64,000 nucleotides of DNA, taken from Maratus speciosus (lineage: Eukaryota; Arthropoda; Arachnida; Araneae; Salticidae). The position numbers were made by a program, and so were the translations under genes. The stretch covers positions 598,453,968-598,517,967 of the forward strand of contig OZ010789.1 of NCBI GenBank assembly GCA_963932465.1, read 5' to 3'. The notes beneath the pieces are model-generated. The model did not search any database. It was not told the origin of the DNA and worked only from the letters and a program-made list of their open reading frames with translations. Shown in pieces: positions 10,774 through 21,822 of the stretch (position 1 is its first letter; the number at the start of each line of letters is the position of its first letter).

Positions 10774-11400
10774 ATATGACACTTAAACACCCTAAAAACT
10801 CAGATTCCGTTCAAACGAAATCGAAATAAATCTTAGACTTTTCCAAATTTAAATTGCAAATATATATAATGCAGATTTTGTATTATGTTTACGATGGGTG
10901 TAAACAAAATGATAAAGTACATCTAAATTCTACTTTTACACAAGTCTAAGATTTATTTCGATTTCGTTTGAACGGAATCTAAGTTTTTCGGGTGTTTAAG
11001 TGTCATATTTGTTTTTAATTTTATATTTATTTTTTAATGTTCAATTGGTTTAACTTATTTTTTTTTTACAAAAATTAACATTAAATGTAGCACTAACTGG
11101 ATGAAATATCTTAATATCTCTCCCTTCTCGGGATTAAACAATGTAGGAAATAAACTGTATATTTTTTTAATTTGTTCTGCAAATTATGGTTTTGTTTAAT
11201 CATTATCTATGTAATCGAATTATGGACGCATTTTCTTATCTATGAGGTTACAATAAGTAAGAGTTTGAAAGGAAATTCTAAAAGAAAGACTATTATTCAC
11301 TGCAATGTGAATAATTTAATAGGAAGCTATGTAGCCAAGAAGCAAAAGTTGATAAACAAAAGATAATATTCTTTGACGACCTGTCATTATGCGAAAAACC

Positions 11401-11810
11401 TGTAACGACACGAGGGAATTTTCCGTGAGAATAGAAACGAGGCCCCTTAGGATAGAATGAAAAAGGTAGGAGAACCAGTGAATTGAATGTCGAGGGTTAG
11501 GGTTTAAGGCTGTTGCTCATGATGTGTGCACGGTGAGTTTTCCTTCAGAAGTGTACGTGTGTGCTGAGAGTTCGGACAGACCTGTGCGGTCGCAGTGTTG
11601 GATAAGCCTACCTGAGGACTGTTAAGAGAGACTCGGATAGTGTGTTTATAGTGATATGACCTAGTGCATAGATAATATCCCAAAGTGTAATTTAACTTAG
11701 GACAGGATCTGCTCTGCCTGTGCCTATAAATGAAAATATTATGTTTTAAAATAAATATAAATGTGTGCTGTAAATGAAACTTCAATTTAATATTTATTTA
11801 AAGTATCACA
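11401..11810 (+). mobile_element. Possible solo LTR of a retrotransposon
   Basis: This 410-bp segment is less AT-rich than its surroundings. It starts TGTAACGACACGAGGGAATT, has a CTATAAATG word at about 11724 and an AATAAATATAAA signal near 11750, and ends AAGTATCACA. A TGT...ACA outline with TATA and polyadenylation-like signals suits a Ty3/gypsy LTR. No second LTR, primer-binding site, internal coding region or target duplication was found (AAACC on the left, GCCAA on the right), so the right boundary is uncertain. It lies inside the putative intron between the exons at 8873 and 11977. Confidence 0.35.
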
Positions 11811-11976
11811 GCCAACTGATTCAAAAACTTGCATTGTGTACGATACCACGCACGTATACCGATGGTGGCAAGATATGAGTTAAGGAGTATATAATTATAA
11901 CTTTACTTCTGGAGATAATTATCACCATTTCGACAACTTCTATTACAATTAGAATAACCTTTATTTTAATTTGTAG

Positions 11977-12035
11977 AGGCAGATATCAAAAAGAAACTGT
12001 TCAGCTTATTTAGGTGGCTGGATATTCATGAAAAT
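11977..12035 (+). CDS. Candidate small exon A (one of a duplicated pair)
   Basis: It follows the acceptor-like run TTTATTTTAATTTGTAG. After two leading bases it reads 19 codons, ADIKKKLFSLFRWLDIHEN, then meets GTAATAAT as a weak donor. The upstream candidate exon (8873-9035) ends with one spare base, so the two would join in frame. A diverged copy follows 240 bp later (12214-12281). The similarity continues about 50 bp past the proposed donor, and the frame also stays open for 21 more codons there. It may therefore be a longer exon, or simply duplicated non-coding DNA. No family recognised. Confidence 0.25.
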
Positions 12036-12330
12036 GTAATAATTCTTTCATTTCAGAATATAGGAATTTGCTACTATTATTATACTTTATTTACTACTTA
12101 AAGTCATTTTTAGAAAAATCACCTATTTACCTATTTTTTATACTTGACTTTTAGGGAAATTTGCTTTTCACAGATTATAATCAGCATAAAACTTTTTTTT
12201 CCCCTTTGAAGAGAAAAAATGGAGTCGTATACGGAAAAAGTGCTTTTTAGCTTATACAGACGGCAGAATATATATGAAAAGGTAATCATTCTTTTATTTG
12301 AGGCTATTAGGAATTTATTACTATTCTTAA
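11998..12330 (+). repeat. Tandem duplication of about 85 bp, spacing about 246 bp
   Basis: The block from TTCAGCTTATTTAGG to TGCTACTATTATTAT (11998-12085) recurs at 12244-12330 with roughly three quarters of the bases kept. It includes the ends of candidate exons A and B and the DNA right of them. Confidence 0.6.
12214..12281 (+). CDS. Candidate small exon B (duplicate of exon A)
   Basis: It is preceded by a pyrimidine tract (CTTTTTTTTCCCCTTTGAAGAG) and followed by GTAATCATT. With the acceptor at AG 12212-12213 it has two leading bases, then 22 codons ending YTEKVLFSLYRRQNIYEK. Exon A ends KLFSLFRWLDIHEN, so LFSL, R, I and E align. Entry and exit phases match exon A, as required of mutually exclusive exons. 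The frame can also run on past the donor to 12410, and an ATG at 12219 in an A-rich context could serve as a start. Read-through or a chance duplication cannot be excluded. Confidence 0.25.
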
Positions 12331-12419
12331 TACAACACAACTATTGCAAAGATTTTCTTCTTCGTTTCTTAACGATATACGTTGTATATCAAACCGAGTT
12401 TTCGTTTAGCTAATACTGC

Positions 12420-14040
12420 TTCAAAGTAAATTCCTTTTTTTTTACATATCAGCACGCCTGAAATTATGTAAAAGAAAAATACTTCTTTGACCTTATAGCA
12501 AGAAATATATTTGGTATTGAAGCAGAAAGAAACTTAATATCCATGCAATAAAAATATCAATAATCACATGATTCATGAATTGTATTTCTCGTTGTGAAGT
12601 TACGCATTAAAATGTAAAAAAAAAAAAAAAATACTTTTTTATAAAATGTTCTATAACAAGTATATTGGTCAAAATACACATTACATTAAGTTTACTAATC
12701 ATTAATATAAATAAAATATACCATTCATTTACAAAAAAATTGTGCAATACATGCAAAAAATATATTTAAGAATATAAACTGTGCAATCTAGGTTATGCAT
12801 AATTCATCATCTTTTAGTTAACACATTTATTCTAGCAAATGTAGAACAATTTTCATAAAATAATTTATTTAAAATACCTTACTAGAAAATGAAAGTAAAG
12901 AATTAGAGACTGGTTATATTTCTACCACTTCGTTCCAGAAAGGAAAACATCTTACAAAATGCTGAAAGTTTCGAAATTCTAAAGTACATTAATTGTTTAC
13001 TATCTACTAATAAATTATCATTCTTTTAAACAGCGCAGAACACAAATTTTTATTTTTTAATAGAGTAAAATGATCAAAAGGCACAGGTAGTTTGATTAAT
13101 TAAAAGTAAATAGAAAATATAAAAAATCTTTTAGTAAAATAACTTTTCATAGAACTTAAATAATCACCTATTCAAAATTTTAATGCTTATTTCTATACAA
13201 AGTCAATGCAGAAATCTATCAAAATATTTTAAAGGCAGTGTTACTTAAGAAAATATCGAAACACTTTTTAAAAAATTACTTATCCTTATAGTTACTCAAT
13301 TAAATTAAAATAATTAAGAAAACATTCAATAAAATATTGCAATTGTTAACATTAAAATATTCCAGATCATGCTTTAAAGCGTTATTTATTAAAGTTAAAC
13401 GTAACAAAATTTTAATTTCATTTCTGCAAACCGAGGAAAAATTATCGTTAATTTCATTAACTTATATTGGCTACTAAGCAAATTACATTAAATCGATTAT
13501 TTTCGGATTAAACATTTCAAGGAGAATATTTCAGGAAGCAACGCAATAAATCTTTCTAGTCCTAATTTAACTAACGTTGATTGAAAAAAACGTTTTCTCG
13601 TTAATGGGAAATCGTTAATTTCATCAGTTTCGGCTTTTACTTAGTGGAAATGGATTTTCGTTCTGAAACTTAAGTTAAAGAATAATATTTCTACGGAAAC
13701 ATGCATACTAGTGCTATGGGTATAAATTCAATATCCCGATCATTTATAAGTAAGTGTAAATAAGCCATATTAAAAAGTTTTACATAAGTTTTAAAAATAA
13801 TAGTATCTAAATGATATTTAAATTACTATTAGCCATAATCACTTTTCAAAAGTGAGAATAAAGTAAATAAGCAAATCAAAGAAATTTAAATATCCTTCTT
13901 TTATTATTTCAGAAATCAATGTAGTATTATATACAATTTATTGGTCCAGGCTTCTTCCTTTTCAAGACTTTAGAGAGCTCGGGATAAAAAATTGTACTTT
14001 TTAGATGCGTTCGTAATTATGTAAATACGTAGCAATAATA
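12420..14040. other. AT-rich stretch, nothing recognised
   Basis: No protein-like frame, tRNA, inverted-end element or tandem array was seen. There is a 17-bp poly-A at about 12617. Short related phrases (CGTTAATTTCATTAAC near 13447 and CGTTAATTTCATCAG near 13613) suggest old local duplication. Confidence 0.5.
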
Positions 14041-15430
14041 GTCGTAGTCAAGTCCGTCCGTCTGTCTGTCTCTTGTTTCTCTACCCGTCTGGGCGCATAT
14101 AACAGAGCAAAAACTACCAAGCCGAATGGTTTCAAATTTAAAATATGCAATTGTTGCAGAATTTTGTCATTTCAATTTTTTGAAAATCGCATGTATAGTT
14201 CAATTACAGGGACAGTCAAACTATCCCGTTACATTACAACAAATAAAAAAAATAGTTGCAAGTGCATTTTACTGATATTACACCCTTTAGAACATAATGA
14301 AATTGATATACATTTGTGAAATGTACTAAAATATACATTCTGTAGAATATTAGATGCAAAGAATATTTATTATTTATTTGCAGAGTCACACAAGAGAAAC
14401 CGGTTACATAATGGTATAGGGCGAACACTGTTTGCAGCGATTTCAATGATGTTAAACGATTTCACAAATAATGAAATTGATATACATCGCAGAGGTTTAC
14501 TACAAGTTACTTCCTGTACCATAGAAAATGCACACAAAAGATTTCGGATACTATATTGTTTCCGAAGTACTGTATAGTAGCAATGAATGGTGAAACTGCA
14601 TATTTAGCTGTGATATGAGTTTTTAACTTTAGCTAAATTTCTGCAGATTACGTTGTGTGCATAAATGCTGTAGTTCATATACAGGGACACAAAAGAATTT
14701 GTATGGGTTACTGAGTATGAACGAAAATAGCTTAAAGGTGGTTTTTAAATGAGTCCTGCATTTTTACGCTGAACTACATTTAGTATATTAAATATGTTTG
14801 TATAATATGGATAATATATAGGGCCACGCAAAGAATTGAATACAGGACCGTCTATGGATGATAATCTCTCGAAGTGTGATTTTAGTAGTTTTAAGCGTGT
14901 TTTAGTCTTAATTAAATTTTAGCTAAATAGAAACGTGGATATAAAGATAGTAGGTAAGTTACAGGGCTGTACAAAAGCATTTAAGTATGCTCCCGTTTAT
15001 TGGTATAAATTGTTGTAAGGGAAATTTCAACGTATTATGCGCTTTCAATACTTTCCACTATAGTTGGAAAGTGTTTATGAATTCAGTGTGTCTGTCTGTC
15101 TGAGAGTTAACTCGAACTTGTGTTAATATAGCTGGATTGCTCTATAATTGATATATGTTATTGAGGTTTACTATGCCATATTCGGTATTGAAATAAAGTA
15201 TGTAGCGTTCATAGTGTATTTACAGAGACACTCAAAAGTATTCCATTACATGATGGCATGTGGAAAAGTGTCGTAATTACATAAATACGTAGAGCCTATA
15301 GCCGTCGTATTGCCATCTGTCCGCATATAATAGCATAAAAACTGCCCAACCGAATGGTTTGAAATTTAATATATAGAATCTTTGAAGAATTTTGTCGGGT
15401 AATTTCAAATTTTATAAAAATCAAATCAAA
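14040..15430 (+). repeat. Family A array with hairpin
   Basis: The phrase TTACAGGGACAC...CAAAAGAATT and decayed versions recur at about 14207, 14378, 14678, 14815, 14962 and 15220. Two TCTGTCTG tracts mark unit starts (14060 and 15090). Just before the second, ACTTTCCA and TGGAAAGT (15051-15073) form a perfect 8-bp stem. The hairpin next to a TCTGTC tract copies the terminal layout of the HINEs seen in reverse, so I infer family A is a Helentron-like repeat oriented on the minus strand here. No protein. Confidence 0.6.
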
Positions 15431-15727
15431 ACTTAACAGATATTTATAAAATATTTCTTCTTTCTGTTAAATCATATCATACGTACTTAATTCAATGATA
15501 TCGCATGATAGATAATGATTCTATGTGACCATGGGGAATAGGTCATATTTAAGATGGAGTCCTGTTATTTTCGAATTACTGAAATTAATATATAATAATA
15601 TTTTTTATATTCATGTATTTTTTCATAAGAGTGCAACAGCTATTGCAGCAAGATCTCAATATTTATAAAATTCGTTATAGTACCTCATTTTCCACTTTGA
15701 CGTACAATTTCCGACTTGTTTTATTAT

Positions 15728-16010
15728 ACTAGGGAGATCTGGACCTTACGAGTTACGTTGGCCAACCCCCGTTCAGACACCGCAGGTTCTAAAATCACGC
15801 TATTTTTCTGTTTTGTAAATATTACGAAAATATCGAAGATTGAATGATATTATTAAGACCAGTTGTGATCTTCTGTAATAGAGTTTCTTTTCGTTTCCAT
15901 TTGACTGGTGGACTTTTTGATTTCTCTGGCCGCATTCACCGCTGTCCGTACAGCTGAGGCTGTCGTCTAACATCTATCATGCATTTGAAAATCAGCTCTT
16001 ATAAAATAGT
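15728..16010 (+). repeat. Family Z, left-end fragment
   Basis: TACTAGGGAGATCT followed by GTTGGCCAACCCCCGTTCAG and ACACCGCAG matches the left ends of Z at 1931 and 52428. Similarity fades by about 16000. The minus-strand frame beginning MLDDSLSCTDSGECGQRNQK (57 codons) is aligned with the open frames in the other two copies. Confidence 0.65.
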
Positions 16011-17250
16011 TCAGTAAAGTAAGCTGAGCTTCTCTCGGACTTTTATAACAATTTTTTCTTTTAGAAGCTAGAAGAAATCCTTTTAAATATCACGTTTTAA
16101 CGATAACGATTAAATAGGACGTTTTAACAATATTCATTAAATACGACGTAAGTTCCCCTTTTGAATGCCTTCCTCAAAAAATAATTTGGTTGTTTATTTT
16201 CTTTCTTTTTAAATATAATCTGAAAATATATTTTTCAATGGAAAGTATTTGGAAATATTATCTATTATTTGGATTTACGCCGTAATTTTCCAAATTTATT
16301 TCTTTTTGTACGTAATAATGTAATAATTTTAAAGTTTCCTTCCCCTTTTAATATTCAGGTGTAAGCAAATTTTTTAATTGTAAAATGTTTAGAGAAATTA
16401 TTATTTGGGCTATTTTTAAATTTTGGCACAACAGGTAAAAGAATGACTTTATCGAAGTATGAAATAAATCGGTATTTAGACACTAAAAGTTTAAACAAAA
16501 AATAGAAATAAATACTCATAAAATTAGACAAATTGAAAAAAAATGATTAGTGAATGCACATTGCAATTTAGTCCCGTATATGCTTGCATAAGATGATTAA
16601 ATTGCCATTTCTAGATTTTGATGCTAAAAAATTTATTCAACTGAACATAACTTTGCAACATTAAATAGCGCTTATTATAATTATTAGATTTAAAAACGGA
16701 CTTTTCAGCGTATTTATAATACATATTTTATAAAAGCATCAGTTGTCATGTTTTTATACGCTATAATTTGTTAATTATGATCCCAGAAACTTTAAGATAT
16801 ATTCAGTTACGGAAACAGCAGCGGTAGGTACGTATTTTTCGGAATAAAGATATTTTTTACCCATATTTTTTTAATGTTTATAGTGTATATATACTAAATG
16901 GAAAATCTAACAAAAAATAAATAAAATATCCCAAAATTTAAAATTATATTTAAAATTTTATATATTTATTAAGAATGTATTAAATAACTATTATTTCCAA
17001 ACGTAGTTTACAAGTGAGGGAAATAATCAAAGCGAGTATTGTCAAGTTTTATAATATTAGTTGCCATAGTTTGAATTAAAACTACCAATCTGAGCAAGTA
17101 CTCAGTGCAAATGTCACCACCTTTTTATTTCTAAATCTACTGTATGTGACTTGTGGCAGTAATTGTCCAGTTGAATAGTAGTTTGTAGTTTAAGTTTGGT
17201 TAAACTCTTCAAATTTTAATATGTAAACAGTTGTAAAATACATAATATCC
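16010..17250. other. AT-rich stretch, nothing recognised
   Basis: No supported gene, repeat boundary or RNA was seen. Confidence 0.5.
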
Positions 17251-17385
17251 TTTTAGGTAGCTTTCATTACAAAAAGCTACCTATTGCAGCCGTGCGGAGG
17301 AAAGCGATTTCAAAAAATTTTGGTATATTTTCATCGATCATGACCCCCAGACCCCGAAACCACCCTCCGTTCAAAAGTTGATATG

Positions 17386-17480
17386 ATATATATATATATC
17401 ATGATATATGATATATATATATATCATATATATCATCATGTTGATATGATATATATGTATAAAGATATATATATATATCT
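17386..17480. repeat. (TA)-rich palindromic microsatellite
   Basis: Runs of ATATATAT separated by ATGAT/ATCAT form several short mirror and inverted units, for example TGATATATATATATATCA. It lies just inside the 3' end of HINE-3. Confidence 0.8.
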
Positions 17481-17499
17481 GATTTTTGCTACACAGTAA

Positions 17500-18835
17500 C
17501 TCTCGTATTTATGAACCGCTTTGGATGTAACTTCGTCAATACATAGTGCCTACCAATGGCTCGACCGAGTTCGTTGGCCAGCTTCATCCGTTATCTTGTT
17601 TCAAAATGGCGGCAATTTAAATTTTTTTTTAATTTAAATTTGATATGTGATACCAAAAAATTAAAAATTGAAAAATATTTTTTTCTTATGTGTTTGACCT
17701 TGATACAAAGATTCCGGAGCATTTTTTGTTTCATGTATATCTTAAAAAATGGCTGAGTTATAGAACTTTGAATTTCTAGCTTGGCTGGCATTTTGAAACG
17801 ACCTTATTTTTGTCACGCGATAACAGGCGTATTTATGAATCGATTTCGATGTACCTTGGTGTATACATAATAAGTACCAATGTCTCGACCGAGTTCGTTG
17901 GCCAGCTTAATCCGCCATCTTGTTTCAAAATGGCGGCCATTTAAATTTTTTAAAAATATTTAAATTTAAAATGTGATACCAAAAAGTTGAAAATTGAAAA
18001 ACATTTTTTCTGATGTGTTTGACCTTGATACAAAGATTCCGAAGCAGTTTTTGTTTCGTCTATATCTTAAAAAATGGCTGAGTTACAGCATTTCGAATTT
18101 CTATTGTGGCTGACATTTTGAAATGACCTGATTTTTATCACGCGATAACAAGCGAATTTATGAACCGATTTGGATGTAACTTGGCGTGTACATAGTATAT
18201 ACGAATGTATCGACCGAGTTCGTTGGCCAGCTTCATTCGCCATCTTCTGTCAAAAGGGCTACCATTTAAAAAAAATTAATTTTAAATTGAAAATGAGTTA
18301 TCAAAAAATTGAAAAATGAAAAAGATTTTTTTTATGTGTTTGACCTTGATGCAAAGATTCCGGAGCAGTTCGTGTTTCGTATATATCCTAAAAAATGGTT
18401 GAATTATAGCACTTTGAATTTCTAGTATGGCTGACATTTTGAAACGATCTGATATTTGTCACGTGATAACACGCGTATTTAATTACCTATTTCGATGTAA
18501 GAAGGCATGTGGATAGTATATCGTAATGTCTCGACCAAGTTCGCTGGCCAGTTTCATCCGCCATCTTGTTTCAAAATGAAGGCTATTAATTAAATAAAAA
18601 ATTATATTTAAATTGAGGTGCAAAAAAATTAGAAATTGAAAAAGGTTTCTTTCTTAAGTATTTAACCATGATATAAGGATTCCGGAGCATTTTTTGTTTT
18701 GTCGTCATCTTAAGAAATGGCTCAGATATAGCAGTTTCAATTTCTAATGTGGGTGACATTTTGAAAAATCTGATTTTTTGCCTGCGACAGCACTTGTATA
18801 TATCAAACGATTACGATGTGAGTGAGCATGTTCAC
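17500..18835 (-). repeat. Minisatellite, four or more units of about 324 bp
   Basis: TCGACCGAGTTCGTTGGCCA recurs at 17561, 17885 and 18210, and TCGACCAAGTTCGCTGGCCA at 18531 (spacings 324, 325 and 321). Each unit also carries CATCTTGTTTCAAAATGGCG and GACCTTGATACAAAGATTCC. A detached unit is at 19972, beyond the insertion. Confidence 0.9.
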
Positions 18836-19955
18836 AGGAATTACTCAGTGTGATGTAGATCACATATAATTGGATTTGTAGAACTTAAAAAGTACATTAG
18901 TTACTAAATTATTTCGATTCTTTTAATTAAACTCTTAATTTTCTCTAAGATGCATTTTATCCTAATCGTAAATCACTTTTTGCAGTTTAAGGTACTTTTC
19001 ATTTTATTCGTAAATTTACTACTATAATAATTATAGATCGCGCTATAATTCATTTCATCTTTGTGAATGTAACATTTCCTCTTGTAACGCAAATATTTAT
19101 GTACATCTGTCAGTAATAACTTTTAGCCGTTACATATTAAATATTAAAAGAAGTTGATTACACCATCGTTACATTTTAAATCTTTTGTTTTTAACATTCA
19201 GTTAAAACACTATGATATTGATTACAGTTATCATAAATTTTATTTATCCGTTACTCTGCTAAATCAGTTGGCCATAAAATTAAAGGTATAACACTAGATA
19301 GCTAACTTGTTAATTCTTTTCACTCTAGGAATAAATTATAGCTGTAATTTTCCAGTAATATTATTTTGTTTACTGGTATCATTTAAAGGTGAAGTTCATA
19401 TCTTTAAGCAAATGTGTTTATCCTTGAAATGAAGCCAAATTCATTAATCGAACAGATAATGTATGTTCGGTGTCAATATTGATATTAGAATGGTTGTTTA
19501 AAGGATTTATTGAAAATAATATTACTCCATTTTTCTCTGGGGTGAGGCAATAAATTCTGAAAATGTTATTATATAATTCTTAATTTTTGTTTGGCATTAG
19601 TCTCGCCAATGATTGCGCCTCTTTTTACCATATTGGCGAATTGTAGATTTTTACATGCCAAGGTAGTAAAACTGTATTGCTTGATTATGTTGGCTCTCTC
19701 TGCGATTGGATTCGCAACACTGAACACGTAAACAAATGTTTGCTGTTTTAATGGGCCACCCCTGCTGAAGCTTTTGATGGATCGTAAAGAAAATAAAACA
19801 TCTTAAAATGTCAAGCTTTTTCTATTCATGTCTCCTACACTTTCAGGATTGGAACCCAGTAATGGGTTTGCGAGAACGTCTTGTATGAATACATACGAAC
19901 CGGCCGTACATGTCACAGATGTTTTCACTAAATAAAAGTATGGGGGGCTTTCCCC
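18836..19955. other. Insertion of about 1.1 kb inside the 324-bp array
   Basis: The array stops within a unit near 18835 and resumes with ATAATAAGGTCTCGACCAAG at about 19960. The sequence between is unrelated to the unit. No terminal repeats, protein or tail were recognised, although an AATAAAACATC word lies at 19793 and GGGGGGCTTTCCCCC at 19942. It may be a separate insertion or a second component of HINE-3. Confidence 0.5.
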
Positions 19956-20944
19956 CTACCATAATAAGGTCTCGACCAAGTTCACTCGTTAGCCTCATCC
20001 ACCATGATGTCTTAAAATGGCCGGAACTTCAAGATATCGCCGAATTTGACAACCAAATATAAGTTACTTTAAATAAAAGCAGCTTGGATAAAGCCGACTA
20101 ATTTCACGAAATTCTGATTCTTAATGATTTAGTATTGATAAAATTTAGTATTGAATCTCCTACAATCGGTTTCCACTAAATTGAGCTTCGTGTGTTTGAA
20201 TAATTAAAAATAAGGTGCAAATAAGGTAAAAATAAGTGTTAAAAATAAGGAATATGAAAGCTACCTTTTCCTCCCTGCACTGGCCGGAAGGACTTTTAAA
20301 TGTGATATAATGCTCATTAGCTTTTTTCTATTTTTTTTTCTGACAGACTTAACAGGTATATAAACCTTAAAAGGTAAACAGATCTGTTTAGTTTGACCTT
20401 GTTCAAACTCTTTTCTTATGTGTAAAACTTTAAAAAAAAAGTTATGATGTAAAACACGACTTCATGACAGATAACAATTTGTTCTCTAGAATAAACTGAT
20501 TAATGACATTTTACTAAAAGCGGATGTTTATCTTTATATTTAAAACACAAGTCTCTATTTTTAATCATTTGCCCTGAACATTCTGCTGAACCAATTTTGA
20601 GAATTATTATTATTTCTTTTAATGAAAGCTGTTCACATGAACATCTGACGGCAGTAGTTATATTTTTTATGTTCGCATTTTTATATTTAAATGTTAATTA
20701 CTTTTTAAAGTTTTTTATTAAATTTGGTGGCAATCACACATTTTCCCCCATCATAAAGATGTTACATTTCAATTCTTTTTTCATTCCGATGTTACCGAGT
20801 TTCAGAAGCTGATCTTAAAGAAGAGTCGATATGATTCAGTGAATAAGCTGGATATCTGATTAAAAAGGAAAATAGCATTTTCTTTGATAAACTAAATATT
20901 CCTTACCCATCATACGTAGTATAGACAAAGACTTGTAATCATTT

Positions 20945-21120
20945 TAAAAATCGAAAAAAAAATTGACGGATTTACACGTTTGAGACACTGGAGATTCCGA
21001 AAAACATATTTTTAGAAAAAAAAAAATTCCCGTCCGTCTGTCTGTTTGTCTTTAAACGCCCCATCTCCTTAACAATCTGATATAGAGACATGAAACTTAA
21101 TGTGTATTTTGTATGTAATA
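20945..21120 (-). mobile_element. HINE-1-type 3' region fragment
   Basis: The sequence TTGACGGATTTACACGTTTG, then GGAGATTCCGAAAAACATAT, then CCGTCCGTCTGTCTG is the reverse complement of the HINE-1 tail (GGATCTCTGACCCC...GTGTAAATCCGCCGAAAACC). The terminal hairpin itself is missing or decayed. Confidence 0.6.
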
Positions 21121-21531
21121 ATGGGAATAAGCATATTGAATATCAGTAACCTCGATTATCCGGAACAATTTTTTTCGGACTCTCTAAATATTCGTTCTGA
21201 TAAAAGGTACATAAAAATGTTTGAAATTGTTTATTTTAAGGTGTGAATATAAAACAGAACAAAAAAACATAAATTTTGCATAAAGAATGGAGTCAATCTG
21301 ATAATTAGTTGCTGAGATATTTGTAATCATATTTTCTACTCCCTTCTATTTTTCATGACCTTCAATTTCATTCAAATTTCAATTCAATATTTTTTAATTT
21401 AATGTTAATTATATGTTAAATAGAAGTAAGACGCTTAATCCGAGGCAGTAAACTGATAGTTAATATGATTATAATTTTTGCAGTTATAAGGGTGTTTCTT
21501 ATCGATATTCTCAATATCGGTATTGCAATTC

Positions 21532-21822
21532 GGTACTACTTGATTATCCCGTCGACCAAAAAAATATCGCCGAACTATAAAGATTAAATGCCAATCGTAG
21601 CTTATCGTAAATGTCACATTCACTTTATATTAATCACGTTACACATGTTTGTTACGTCATCAAGTGCTTTTTAATTCGACATTTTATGAGTATATTTATT
21701 AATCTTTGACTAATTTATTTGTTATTTCATTATTTAAAATAAAAATTATGCCAATTTTTATAATTTTGCGAGTAGTTTGTCGATTTATGTCAGTTGTCAA
21801 AATTTGTCCATGAGATAATCAA
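21532..21822. mobile_element. MITE with GGTACTACTT ends, copy 3
   Basis: It begins GGTACTACTTGATTATCCCG and shares the interior ACGTCATCAAGTG and TTATTTAAAATAAAAATTAT with copies 1 and 2. The right end is strongly diverged (CATGAGATAATCAACTTTG), so the boundary is approximate. Confidence 0.6.

Larger units (their letters stand above)
9061..11200. mobile_element. Foldback element split by a Helentron-like insertion
   Basis: The left arm is 9061-9246 plus 10774-10840 and the right arm is 10942-11200. Matches include ACATAATTTGCAGAACAAAT against ATTTGTTCTGCAAATTATGG, CCAATTGAACATT against AATGTTCAATTGG, and ATTCCGTTCAAACGAAATCG against CGATTTCGTTTGAACGGAAT. The left arm is interrupted exactly where HINE-1 sits (9247-10773), and the right arm is continuous across the equivalent point. 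Without HINE-1 the element would be roughly 610 bp, with ~260-bp arms and a ~100-bp loop. It has no coding capacity. Confidence 0.8.
17255..20290 (-). mobile_element. HINE-3: second type of Helentron-like element
   Basis: In minus orientation the 5' sub-terminal word is AGGTAGCTTTC (20256-20266 reversed). The 3' end is a hairpin at 17255-17282, with perfect 10-bp arms AGGTAGCTTT / AAAGCTACCT and an 8-base loop, so the 5' word again recurs in the 3' stem. The region next to each copy of the word is GGAGGAAA-rich at both ends (20267-20275; 17293-17301). The core is a 324-bp minisatellite. This is the HINE plan with different terminal words from HINE-1 and HINE-2, so it is a separate family. About 1.1 kb of unrelated DNA is inserted in the core (18836-19955). 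No protein is encoded. Confidence 0.65.

Noticed and set aside
11504..11785. 93-codon minus-strand open frame
   Set aside because: It falls inside the LTR-like segment and is antisense to its TATA and polyadenylation-like signals.
13690..13750. Exon ending at TTTATAAGTAAGTG
   Set aside because: The open frame lacks an acceptor downstream of the nearest stop.
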